Below, piece by piece: positions 50,607 through 59,136 of a stretch of 64,000 bases of DNA. The stretch covers positions 302,501-366,500 of the forward strand of contig JABMCL010000287.1 of NCBI GenBank assembly GCA_018857735.1, given 5' to 3'. Position 1 is the stretch's first letter, and each line of letters begins with the position of its first letter. This DNA is from Alviniconcha marisindica. Its lineage: Eukaryota > Mollusca > Gastropoda > Provannidae. The translations under genes were made by a program, and so were the position numbers. The notes beneath the pieces were generated by a model, which worked only from the letters and a program-made list of their open reading frames with translations, made no database searches and had not been told where the DNA came from.

Positions 50607-50922
50607 GTAAGTGTTGGACACGAGCATGTGCGAAGTTTTTGTTGGTGGTGTTTGGATGTTTTTATGTGTCTTTGGGAATTTCCCCACAAGGGATAATGAA
50701 GTACTTAAAGAAAAGAAAAAGAAAAAGATTGCTGGATTAGAGAAATTTGAAACTAATTTTTCTTGGCACCATGTGTTCTTAAGGTGGACGCAAGGGTTCC
50801 AACCCTTCATTTAACTGCCAGTGTAGGTTCTGATATCCCAGCATCAATCTAGGATTTTCAGAAGCATCTGCTTTGACCTCTGGGTGCATGAATAATGGAC
50901 TGTGACCTTGCCCCTGTTGCAG

Positions 50923-51105
50923 GAGCGGCGCCTGTATATGTACGTGAAGTACTGTGAGAACAAGCCAAAGTCTGAATACATTGTGTCCGAGTTTCTCGAC
51001 ACCTACTTCGAAGAGATCCGACAGAAGCTGGGACACCGGTTAACTTTGCCCGATCTCCTCATCAAACCAGTCCAGCGCATTATGCGGTACCAGCTGCTTC
51101 TCAAG
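50923..51105 (+). CDS. ARHGEF25: RhoGEF exon 8: DH domain core with CR3 signature
   Basis: 61 codons, phase 0 at both ends (acceptor CCTGTTGCAG, donor AAG|gtaagc). It contains [18 protein letters not shown] and the catalytic conserved region 3, [18 protein letters not shown] then LLLK. CR3 forms the main Rho-binding surface of Dbl-family GEFs. The variant [10 protein letters not shown], with LGHRL shortly before, is closer to p63RhoGEF than to Trio (which I recall as FLIKPIQRIT). Highest-confidence exon of the gene. Confidence 0.97.
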
Positions 51106-51154
51106 GTAAGCAGATATAAATAGCTGTGAAGTCTCTCTATCTCTGCTATTACTT

Positions 51155-51665
51155 CTTTCTTGGTAGTGAGCAGTTGAAGAGTGAGTGTAATGATGAGGGG
51201 GACAGTAGTGGACAGTTGAAGATTGAGTGTAGTAATGAGCGGAGACAGTAGTGGACAGTTGAGGAGTGAGTGTAATGATGAGGGGGGACAGTAGTTGACA
51301 GTTGTGGAGTGATGAGGGGAGACAGTGGTGGACAGTTGAAGAGTGAGTGTAATGATGAGGGGGGACAGTAGTGGACAGTTGTAGAGTGAGTGTAATGATG
51401 AGGGGAGACAATAGTGGACAGTCGAGGAGTGAGTGTAGTGATGGGGGGGGGGGGGGGGGGGGGGGCCAAGGTTGGACAGTTGAAGAGTGAGTGTAATGAT
51501 GAGGGGAAACAGTACTGGACTGTTGAAGAGTGAGTGTACATGTAATGATGAGAGGAACAGTAGTGGACAGTTGAGGAGTGAGTGTAATGATGAGGGGGGA
51601 CAATAGTGGATAGTCAAGGAGTGAGTGTAATGACAGTTGTAGAGTGAGTGTAATGATTAATCCCC
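51155..51665. repeat. Intron 8 minisatellite, unit about 42 bp
   Basis: About eleven imperfect copies of GACAGTAGTGGACAGTTGAA then GAGTGAGTGTAATGATGAGG, interrupted by a poly-G run at 51445-51464. It starts about 50 bp after the exon 8 donor. Open antisense frames (HYTHSSTVHYC-type peptide) are artefacts of the repeat. Confidence 0.9.
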
Positions 51666-51761
51666 TCAAGATTTTCAGACACTTCTTTTTTTATACATTG
51701 AAAAATGCTTTCTTCTTAAATAGTGTGATGTTTAATATTGGCGTGTTAATGTGATCTGCAG

Positions 51762-51890
51762 GATATTCTGAAGTACACTGAAAAAGCAGGCGTTGACAGC
51801 ACAGAAATGAAGAAGGCGCTGCGTGTCATGTGCATCGTCCCTAAAGCTGCCAACGACATGATGCAAGTCGGGCGCCTTCAGGGCTTTGAT
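51762..51890 (+). CDS. ARHGEF25: RhoGEF exon 9: DH domain C-terminal helix
   Basis: 43 codons, phase 0 at both ends (acceptor ATCTGCAG, donor GAT|gtgagt). It encodes DILKYTEKAGVDSTEMKKAL and VPKAANDMMQVGRLQGFD, the last DH helix and the junction to the PH domain. The family pattern VPK(R/A)xNDMMxxGRLxGF is intact. Confidence 0.96.
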
Positions 51891-52034
51891 GTGAGTACAG
51901 TACATGACTTGAGTACATGTCTACTTGGGTGAATCTTCAGACAGCACCAATGTCAAGGGGATTCTGTTCATATTATTCTGGGATCCCCATTTTTAATTCT
52001 GCATCATTTTGTAGTGAAAGATTGAGGACCCTAG

Positions 52035-53690
52035 AAGACACAGTGGGGTCTTTCTTTCCTAAGTTGTCCGCAGTTCTGCAGACTGTGTGAGGGACTGAGT
52101 TCACACCCTGTGTGTGGGATACGTGACAACAATACCTTTCACTTGTGTTGTCCGCAGTGCTGCAGACTGTGTGCTGGACTGAGTCCACCCTGTGTGGGGG
52201 ATACATGACAACAATACCTTTCACTTGTGTTGTGCGCAGTGCTGCAGACTGTGTGCTGGACTGAGTCCACCCTGTGTGGGGGATACGTGACAACAATACC
52301 TTTCACTTGTGTTGTCCGCAGTGCTGCAGACTGTGTGCTGGACTGAGTCCACCCTGTGTGTGGGATAAGTGACAGCAATACCCTTCCCTTGTTGTCCATA
52401 ATGCTGCAGACTGTGTGCTGGACTGAGTTCCACCCTGTGTGGGGGATAAGTGACAGCAATACCCTTCCCTTGTTGTCCATAATGCTGCAGACTGTGTGCT
52501 GGACTGAGTCCACCCTGTGTGGGGGATACGTGACAGCAGTACCCTTCCCTTGTTGTCCGTAACGCTGCAGACTGTGTGCTGGACTGAGTCCACCCTGTGT
52601 GGGGGATACGTGACAGCAGTACCCTTCCCTTGTTGTCCGTAACGCTGCAGACTGTGTGCTGGACTGATCCACCCTGTGTGGGGGATACGTGACAGCATAC
52701 CCTTCCCTTGTTGTCCAATGCTGCAGACTGTGTGCTGGACTGAGTCCACCCTGTGTGGGGGATACGTGACAACATACCCTTCCCTTGTTGTCCGGAATGC
52801 TGCAGACTGTGTGTGGACTGAGTCCACCCTGTGTGGGGGATACGTGACAACAATACCCTTCCCTTGTTGTTCATAATGCTGCAGACTGTGTGCTGGACTG
52901 AGTCCACCCTGTGTGGGGGATACGTGACAACAATAGCCTTTTACTTTGTTGTCTATGCTGCAGACTGTGTGCTGGACTGAGTCCACCCTGTGTGGGGGAT
53001 AAGTGACAGCAATATCCTTCCCTTGTTGTCCATAATTCTGCAGACTGTGTGCTGGACTGAGTCCACCCTGTGTGGGGGATACGTGACAACAATACCCTTC
53101 CCTTGTTGTCCGTAATGCTGCAGACTGTGTGTTGGGCTGAGTCCACCCTGTGTGGGGGATACGTGACAGCAGTACCCTTCCCTTGTTGTCCGTAATGCTG
53201 CAGACTGTGTGCTGGACTGAGTCCACCCTGTGTGGGGGATACGTGACAGCAGTACCCTTCCCTTGTTGTCCATAATGCTGCAGACTGTGTGTTGGACTGA
53301 TTCCACCCTGTGTGGGGGATACGTGACAATAGCTTTCACTTGTGTTGTCTGCAATGCTGCAGACTGTGTGCTTGACTGAGTCCACCCTGTGTGGGGTATA
53401 CATGACAATACCTTTCACTTGTGTTGTCCGCAATGCTGCAGACCATGTGCTTGACTGAGTCCACCCTGTGTGGGGGATAAGTGACAGCTGGAGTGTACCC
53501 TTCCTGTGTTGTTCTTAATGCTGCAGATTGTATGCTGGACTGAGTCCCCTGAGTACCAGAGTGTACCCTTCATATGTTGTCCATAATGCTGCAGATTGTT
53601 TACTGGACCAATTCCACCCTAGATGTGGAATAAGTGACCGCATTATACCCTTCCCATGTTGTCCTTGCTGCCCAACAGATGGTGCACTAG
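52035..53690. repeat. 80-bp satellite array in intron 9
   Basis: About 18 copies of an 80-bp unit: GCTGCAGACTGTGTGCTGGA, CTGAGTCCACCCTGTGTGGG, GGATACGTGACAACAATACC, CTTCCCTTGTTGTCCGTAAT. Central copies (52.4-53.3 kb) are nearly identical; flanking copies are diverged. All three antisense frames are mostly free of stops, so a 376-codon antisense frame arises. The intron is spliced between exons that join in frame, so the array should not affect the protein. Confidence 0.95.
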
Positions 53691-53944
53691 ATGTGCACTT
53701 CGAGTGACACCAGCAGTTTTCATTTTCTGCACGTTGATTGGCATGACACTTCTTCATGGAGTTGGTGAAATTGTAATCCGATGCTGCAGCTAAATTAGCA
53801 TTCGGTCTTGATAATCATGTGTGTGTTGTATCATTTCTGTGATGTGTGTGGGTGTGCGTTTGTGTGGGTGCGTACATCATACATGTGTGTGTGTGTGTGT
53901 AAGTTATACGCAAATGTTCACAGTTTCATTCCATGTTTTTTCAG

Positions 53945-53980
53945 GGCAAGATCACAGCACAAGGGAAGTTATTACTTCAG
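53945..53980 (+). CDS. ARHGEF25: RhoGEF exon 10: start of PH domain (36 bp)
   Basis: Twelve codons, GKITAQGKLLLQ, phase 0 at both ends; acceptor TGTTTTTTCAG, donor CAG|gtaagc. It matches the G(K/T)LTAQGKLL(G/Q)Q segment of p63RhoGEF/Trio between the DH and PH domains. Too short for ordinary open-frame searches. Confidence 0.93.
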
Positions 53981-54254
53981 GTAAGCTGTGCATTACAATA
54001 CTGTATGTGTATGTGTGTGTGTGCATATGTGTGTGTGTGTGTGAGAGAGAGAGGGAGACTGAATGTATGACTGTGTCCATAAGATTTAGGGGAAATGGGG
54101 AAGTAAATGACAGGGCAGATTGTTATTTGAGTGGGATGTGCGAGTACTTGAATCACTGGGGTTCTGCTATTACATTGACAACTAGTTTAAGTAGCACAGG
54201 ATCCCTTACAGCTGTGTACACTGACATGTGTGTCACATCTCTCTGTGTGTTCAG

Positions 54255-54413
54255 GACACATTGCTGGTCCATGAAGTGGTGGCCGGGATCCCACAGAAAC
54301 CCAAAGAGCGACGACTGTTCCTCTTTGAACAGATCATCATCTTCAGCGAGATGATTGAGCGCAAGAAGGGAGACTTCTCCAATGCTAGCTACATCTACAA
54401 GAACAGTGTCAAG
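54255..54413 (+). CDS. ARHGEF25: RhoGEF exon 11: PH domain strands 1-4
   Basis: 53 codons, phase 0 at both ends (acceptor GTGTGTTCAG, donor AAG|gtaatg). It contains DTLLVHEVVAG, then KERRLFLFEQIIIFSEMIE and SYIYKNSVK. RRxFLFEQI(I/V)IFSE is the conserved PH strand motif of the Trio-GEF2/p63 subgroup. In this family the PH domain normally inhibits the DH domain until G alpha q binds. Confidence 0.96.
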
Positions 54414-54439
54414 GTAATGGGTTTTTACACATGCACACG

Positions 54440-54448
54440 CACACATAC

Positions 54449-54480
<32 letters not shown>

Positions 54481-54516
54481 CACTTGTTCGCATGCACGCT
54501 CTCACTCACTCACTCA

Positions 54517-54575
<59 letters not shown>

Positions 54576-54653
54576 TCACTCACTCACTCACTCACTCACT
54601 CACTCACTCACTCACTCACTCACTCATCCTACTCACTCACACACACACATACA
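54440..54653 (+). repeat. (CA)n / (CTCA)n microsatellite in intron 11
   Basis: CA tract, CTCA units, about 25 CA units, then about 14 CTCA units. Confidence 0.95.
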
Positions 54654-54714
54654 CACACACTAATCCAAGTATTTCTTTACACTTTAAGTAAACAAGATTT
54701 TGTCATGCCTTTGT

Positions 54715-55125
54715 TCAGGCAACTAAGCTATGTTTGCTTTTTATTCAGGTGAATAAGATATCTTTGCCCCTTGTTTAGGTGAATATGCTGTCTGTGTGCT
54801 TTGTTCAGGTGAATAGGTTCTTCGCCCTTTGTTTAGGTGAATATGCTGTCTTTGTGCTTTGCTCAGGTGAATAGGATATCTTTGCCCTTTGTTTAGCCGA
54901 ATGAGGTGCCTATGCTCTTTCCCCTGGTAAATGATATGCCTTTGCCCTTTGTTCTGGTGAATAAGACATCTTCCACTCTCTGGTGAAAAGGATGTATACC
55001 ATTATTCATGTGAATAAGATTTGCCTTTTGTTCAGATGAGTAAGATGCCATGCCCTCTGTTCTGGTGAATGTGTCTGCACCATCTATTCAGGTGAATATA
55101 GGATGTCTCTCCACCCTCTGTTCAG
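54715..55125 (+). repeat. Minisatellite made of splice-acceptor copies
   Basis: About 12-13 diverged units of about 30 bp, each like TTTGCCCTTTGTTCAGGTGA followed by ATAAGATGTC. The final unit is the real acceptor of exon 12: CTGTTCAG|GTGAATAAGATGTC. Intact (C/T)AG|GTGAAT copies occur near 54746, 54776, 54805, 54833, 54862 and 55090. Confidence 0.85.
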
Positions 55126-55303
55126 GTGAATAAGATGTCAATGAATAGTGAGGTGGAAGGGGAGCCACTGAAGTTTGTCCTCATTGACCGCACGCCTGGC
55201 TCCGACATCAAGTATGTGGTCCAGGCAACTTCAGAAGAAGTCAAGGAGACGTGGATCAAGGAGATACGCTCCATCCTTGATATGCAGGGAGACTTTCTTA
55301 GAG
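55126..55303 (+). CDS. ARHGEF25: RhoGEF exon 12: PH domain strands 5-7 and C-terminal helix
   Basis: 178 bp, phase 0 in, split codon out (G|CT = Ala). It encodes VNKMSMNSEVEGEPLKFVL, then the PH C-terminal helix ETWIKEIRSILDMQGDFLR. The Trp in ETWIKEI is the invariant PH tryptophan. FLR begins the extension that binds G alpha q in p63RhoGEF. Start is fixed by the in-frame join to exon 11; a donor AGAG|gtcagt ends it. Confidence 0.95.
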
Positions 55304-55566
55304 GTCAGTCTGTGTGTGTGCTTGGACTTCTTGTTTTTTTAAATGTAATTGTGTTGTTGTTTTTTAATCGCAGGACTTTGTTGATCCATGGAAATGCAAT
55401 TCTTTTTTTCTTTTCTTTTTTATATCAAATTCACACAAACGTGCACACACAAATATGTAATTTTTGTTTTATGAAAGGTCAGAAAGGTTGTAGCATGCAT
55501 TTTATGAAAGGTCAGAAAGGTTGTTGCATGTTTGCAGATTGTCATTCTGCAGATATAAAGAGAACA

Positions 55567-55815
55567 ATTTGGTGCTGTGACACTGCATGGCACAGTTGTG
55601 CAGTTTGGTGCAGTGACACATCCGCATCGTTGAGTATATGATTTGGTGCAGTGATACAGTGCAATTTGATGCAGTGACAGAATAGTTCAGTTTGGTGCAG
55701 TGACACATCCGCATTGTTGAGTGTATGATTTGGTGCAGTGATACAGTGACAGAATAGTACAGTTTTGTGTAGTGGCAATGTATTAACATAGTTACAAATG
55801 GTGCAGCGACACACT
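55567..55815. repeat. Degenerate tandem repeat in intron 12
   Basis: Copies of ATTTGGTGCAGTGACACATC and of a shorter form (TTTGGTGCAGTGATACAGTG), mostly 35-60 bp apart. A second duplication (ATGAAAGGTCAGAAAGGTTG) lies at about 55474-55522. Confidence 0.75.
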
Positions 55816-55850
55816 GCAGTACTGTTTCATCCTTGTGTTGCATTTTTCAG

Positions 55851-55896
55851 CTCTGCAGTCCCCTATTGCATACCAGAAAGAACTCACCAAAGAATT
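55851..55896 (+). CDS. ARHGEF25: RhoGEF exon 13: G alpha q-binding helix extension
   Basis: 46 bp completing Ala520 and encoding LQSPIAYQKELTKE, with a split codon out (TT|A = Leu). In p63RhoGEF, Trio and Kalirin the same place reads LQSPIEYQ and packs against G alpha q; the aliphatic and Pro residues are retained here. Acceptor GCATTTTTCAG, donor TT|gtaagt. Confidence 0.93.
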
Positions 55897-56778
55897 GTAA
55901 GTATCTTTTTTGTGTGTTGTGAATAACTGTTTGTCAGTGTAAACAGAAAGACGTATGCAAAATAAAAAGTTTTTTTTCTCTTTTTAATGTTTTTATATTA
56001 TTTTTGTTAATATTTCTTTTACTGGTTTTAGTTTTGATATTCTTTCATAGCTGCAGTATTGCCAAGTTGTCAACAAAGCGTGGAACATGCAAGTATCCAG
56101 AGTTTCCATGTGAAATGTTTCCGAGCCTGCAAGCCATGTTTCCACCTGGAAGCTTGAACAAGTGCAGAGCTCTTTAAGTTCAGGCCCATTGCCACCTTCC
56201 TGATCAGCTGGCCAGCAAGATGGCGCAACTGCAGCTGCTCCAGCTTTTCATGTTGCCTGCTGCCCTTGAGTAGTTGGAATACCACATTTGGAAAATGGCT
56301 TGGTTTTTACAACATTGGTCAGCATGCATGTTGGATTAGAAAGGGAGAGAGGTTAGTGGCATCACACAGGAACTGGTTTGCGAAGAGTGTGCGAGTGAGA
56401 AGCCGAGCATGCCAAATCTGGAGTGAATGAAAGCTGACGGCAGTCAATGTTTTGGTGTACATGCAGCTTTGGAAGCTGGGAATGGGCCTTCAGAAGGGTT
56501 TGTGAACTGTGTCGTGTCTCTAATATATACAAAGTGTGACGAGTGTAGTGATTGGAAGGATTCTGGGTTTTTTTTCCCCCACAGTGTCTGGTTTCCCCAG
56601 TAACAGTGCACATGTTGTTCATTTACACTGTGCATGCATGGAACTTAACACGCCACGTTTGTTTTCAGATGTGTGTGGTTGGAAAGAAATTAAAGAGGTA
56701 AGACGAGAGAAAAGAAATCCAGAGGGAGGAGAAACTGTCAGCGGGCACACTGACAATTCGTGTGATGTTCTTCTACAG
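55897..56778 (+). other. Intron 13
   Basis: Mostly unremarkable A/T-rich sequence. It contains a possible stop-bearing cassette exon at 56669-56697, listed separately. Confidence 0.6.
56669..56697 (+). CDS. Candidate cassette exon with in-frame stop (29 bp)
   Basis: Excellent acceptor (TTTGTTTTCAG) and donor (AGAG|gtaaga) enclose 29 bp. Spliced after exon 13 (TT|A), it reads L-CVWLERN and then TAA at 56691-56693. Inclusion would truncate the protein just after the G alpha q helix and remove the Ser/Gly tail, or trigger nonsense-mediated decay. Based on splice signals and frame only. Confidence 0.35.
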
Positions 56779-57373
56779 ATCAGCCCCCGAGTTTGGTAGC
56801 TTGCCGCGAGACTCGGCGCTGCGCAAGACCCAGTCCCACCCTGCCTCCGGAGCCAAAGCCACCTCGCCCCTGGCGGTGGACAATCGGCAGAAAGGCCGCA
56901 AGGACTCAGGCAAGCATGAACGCTGCAGGTCCGTGCCCACGCCACTGCAGGAAGTGGTGGGAGAGAACGGAGGGGACTCCAACCCTGGCTCCAATAAACC
57001 CTCGTGTCCCAACTCTCCAACTGACACATCGAAAGACATCAGTTCTCAGCTCAAGACCGGTTCGGGGGAAGCCACAGCCGAATCCCCCAAGCCCAAAAAG
57101 ACCAATTTCCGTGGCCTCCGCTCTTTGCAGCGCAAGTCCAAAAATGAAGGGGGCAGTGGTAGCAGCAGCAGTAGTGGTGGTGGTGGTGGTGGGAGTCGTG
57201 CCGGAGAGACATCCTCATCGTATGCAAACACGCACGTTGTGCCTGAGGGGGTTCAGCAGGACAGCGGGGGCAGGACAGCCAGTGCGGGGGAGGGAGGCGC
57301 CGCACGGCCCCCCCTGTCCCAGGCCGCCGATTCCGAGCAGGTGCCGGTAAGTCCCAGCAGTTTGACTAGCTGA
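56779..57373 (+). CDS. ARHGEF25: RhoGEF exon 14: Ser/Gly-rich C-terminal tail
   Basis: It completes Leu535 and runs 189 codons to a strong donor CCG|gtaagt after 57346. Without splicing it reads eight more codons (VSPSSLTS) to TGA at 57371-57373. The tail begins SAPEFGSLPRDSALRKTQSH and contains basic and Ser-rich patches (RSLQRKSKNEGG), then a Ser5-Gly6 run (about residues 667-677) from AGC/AGT/GGT repeats. Probably disordered and a phosphorylation or interaction region. Vertebrate p63RhoGEF also has a Pro/Ser-rich tail here, with no alignable sequence that I recall. Confidence 0.9.
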
Positions 57374-58027
57374 TGGTACAGGCCACTCGCCGCATCAACC
57401 TCCCTTTGCTTGCCGTACCATGCGTACGTTGGCCCGTGGAATGTGCACGTAACTGTCTTGTCTTCTTGTATCTACTTAGGTGCGTGCGTACGTACATACA
57501 AGCTACCACTACTACCGCAACTCTTCACTTGTCCGCTCGATCGTTTACTTCCTTTGCTAACCGGCGGACGTCAAAGTCGTAGCTGTTTGTAAACAGTCCA
57601 ACCCCAGGCAGTGCAGCGGTTAGAACGGAGGACAAGCGGACATAATCCACCAGCCTGCGCTGCATGCATCACTCGGTGAATTGTGTTCTTTTCCACCCTG
57701 CATCCAACTTGCGTAGCTGATGGCCAGGTGCCCGACTAGCTTGTTGGACGCTGACAAAAGAGAGAGAGAGAGAGAGATTCTGTGGTGATACCTATATAGT
57801 GTGCGATTGTACTGTGTAGAGCAACGTTGGTCTTAACACTTGCCTTGTGTCCACGCCTGGTGTACGTACCTAACCAGTCCCCCCAAAAAACAACCACCTG
57901 TGATAGGGAAATGGAAACGGTGTCCGAGGATCTGCAATACGCCGCAGCCTGGCACTCCTCTCACTACTCACTCTAATGCATGTTGGATACTTTACTTGAC
58001 TGCCACGCTCCTCTTGTATCTCACCAG

Positions 58028-58117
58028 GACAACAAGTACCGGGAATATTTCCTGGCGTTATGTGGATGTCGGAAGCTGATTTCAGAGATGCCTTGGTTCT
58101 GTTCAGTCTTGACTTGA
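58028..58117 (+). CDS. Candidate alternative last coding exon
   Basis: Acceptor TCTCACCAG|GAC, phase 0, matches the donor at 57347. It reads DNKYREYFLALCGCRKLIS, then EMPWFCSVLT and TGA at 58115-58117. If used, the protein would be about 753 aa with a Cys-containing end. No homology recognised. The alternative endings are exon read-through at 57371 and the small exons at 58245 and 58697. Confidence 0.35.
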   Translation, partial: DNKYREYFLALCGCRKLISEMPWFCSVLT

Positions 58118-58244
58118 TTTCAGTGGACATATATTTGTGTCTTTGAGTTGATGTGGTTTTCTTTCTATCTTGTCTTCTTCTTTCTTTTTTTCTTTTTTTT
58201 TTTCTTTTTTTTTTCTCTCTCTCTCTGTCTCTCTCTCTCTTGAG

Positions 58245-58271
58245 AGGGGGTATGGTGAGGAAGACTCGAAG
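58245..58271 (+). CDS. Candidate 27-bp exon RGYGEEDSK
   Basis: A long T/CT polypyrimidine tract ends at an AG (TTGAG) and a consensus donor AAG|gtaagt follows 27 bp later. Nine codons, phase 0 at both ends. It would splice on to an acceptor with a long pyrimidine tract at 58696 (CCCCTGGCAG), where the frame ends at once (AAT TGA). The acceptor of the 27-bp exon is not ideal (GAG). Confidence 0.25.
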
Positions 58272-58776
58272 GTAAGTGTGCCAGATGAACTTTTTGTTTG
58301 TTCGCATGTTTATGATGGTATGATTTTGTTGTTGTTGATTTTTTTCTGATTTTTTTCTTTTCTTTTTGGTGATGTATGTTTTGATCCTGTCACCATCAAG
58401 CAATGCAATATCAATGGCATTTAGCCTACCCATCATAGTCGAATGAGAGTGAGCAAGATTCAAGCCATGCATGTTTTAGACGAAAGAAAAATGAAAGCAT
58501 GTTGTTTTGTTTATGGAATGAACAATATTTAACATTATTGTACTACACAAATTTAACTGTCAAACCAAGTCAGGTATCGTGTAAGAAGCAAGTAAAAAAA
58601 CAAAACAAAAAACAACTTTGATCTTTATTCTGTTTGTGTTAAATGATGTACATTTGTATTCCTTTCTTTCAATTTTTTTTCTTTTTCCCCTGGCAGAATT
58701 GAATCGGTTAATTATTGTATAATTACCACAGTACCAGTATGCATGGTCTTCATTTAATTCATGCTTTATTTAGTAT

Positions 58777-58779
<3 letters not shown>

Positions 58780-58827
<48 letters not shown>
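58780..58827 (+). repeat. (CT)n microsatellite
   Basis: About 23 CT units. Confidence 0.95.
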
Positions 58828-58828
<1 letters not shown>

Positions 58829-59111
58829 TGTGGATGTGCATGTGCTCATTTGAATACAATGTAGCCACTGTCATACATGTAAATGTAGTGTGTAAAACTA
58901 CTTACACTTTAGCATTAAAGTTGACCTGCTAAAGAGTAAAAGTTTTCATGTTCAGTTTAAAAATAATAATTAAATGTCAGTCTGTATACTGGACAGCCGT
59001 GGTCTAAAAGCTTAACAATGGGACTTTCCGGGAGCACTCTCAGTGCGACTAATGTCAGTCTTTGCATGTAGGTGGTATTCACTGAGATCTGACTGTTTAT
59101 GCCACTGTCAG

Positions 59112-59136
59112 TGACCTTGATCTTAGTTCAAGGTCA
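59112..59136. repeat. Inverted TGACCTTGA / TCAAGGTCA pair
   Basis: Perfect 9-bp inverted repeat with a 7-bp spacer. Each half is an extended nuclear-receptor half-site (TCAAGGTCA). Single copies occur at 49631-49639 and 59369-59377 within dispersed repeats, so a repeat origin is likely. Confidence 0.6.

Noticed and set aside
52303..53433. 376-codon antisense open frame
   Set aside because: It is wholly made of the 80-bp satellite, lies inside intron 9 of a well-supported gene and lacks a domain; the frame is open because each unit is stop-poor in three frames.
57600..57660. tRNA-derived SINE promoter (GCAGCGGTTAGAACG)
   Set aside because: Only an A-box-like piece; no B box at the right distance and no second copy seen.
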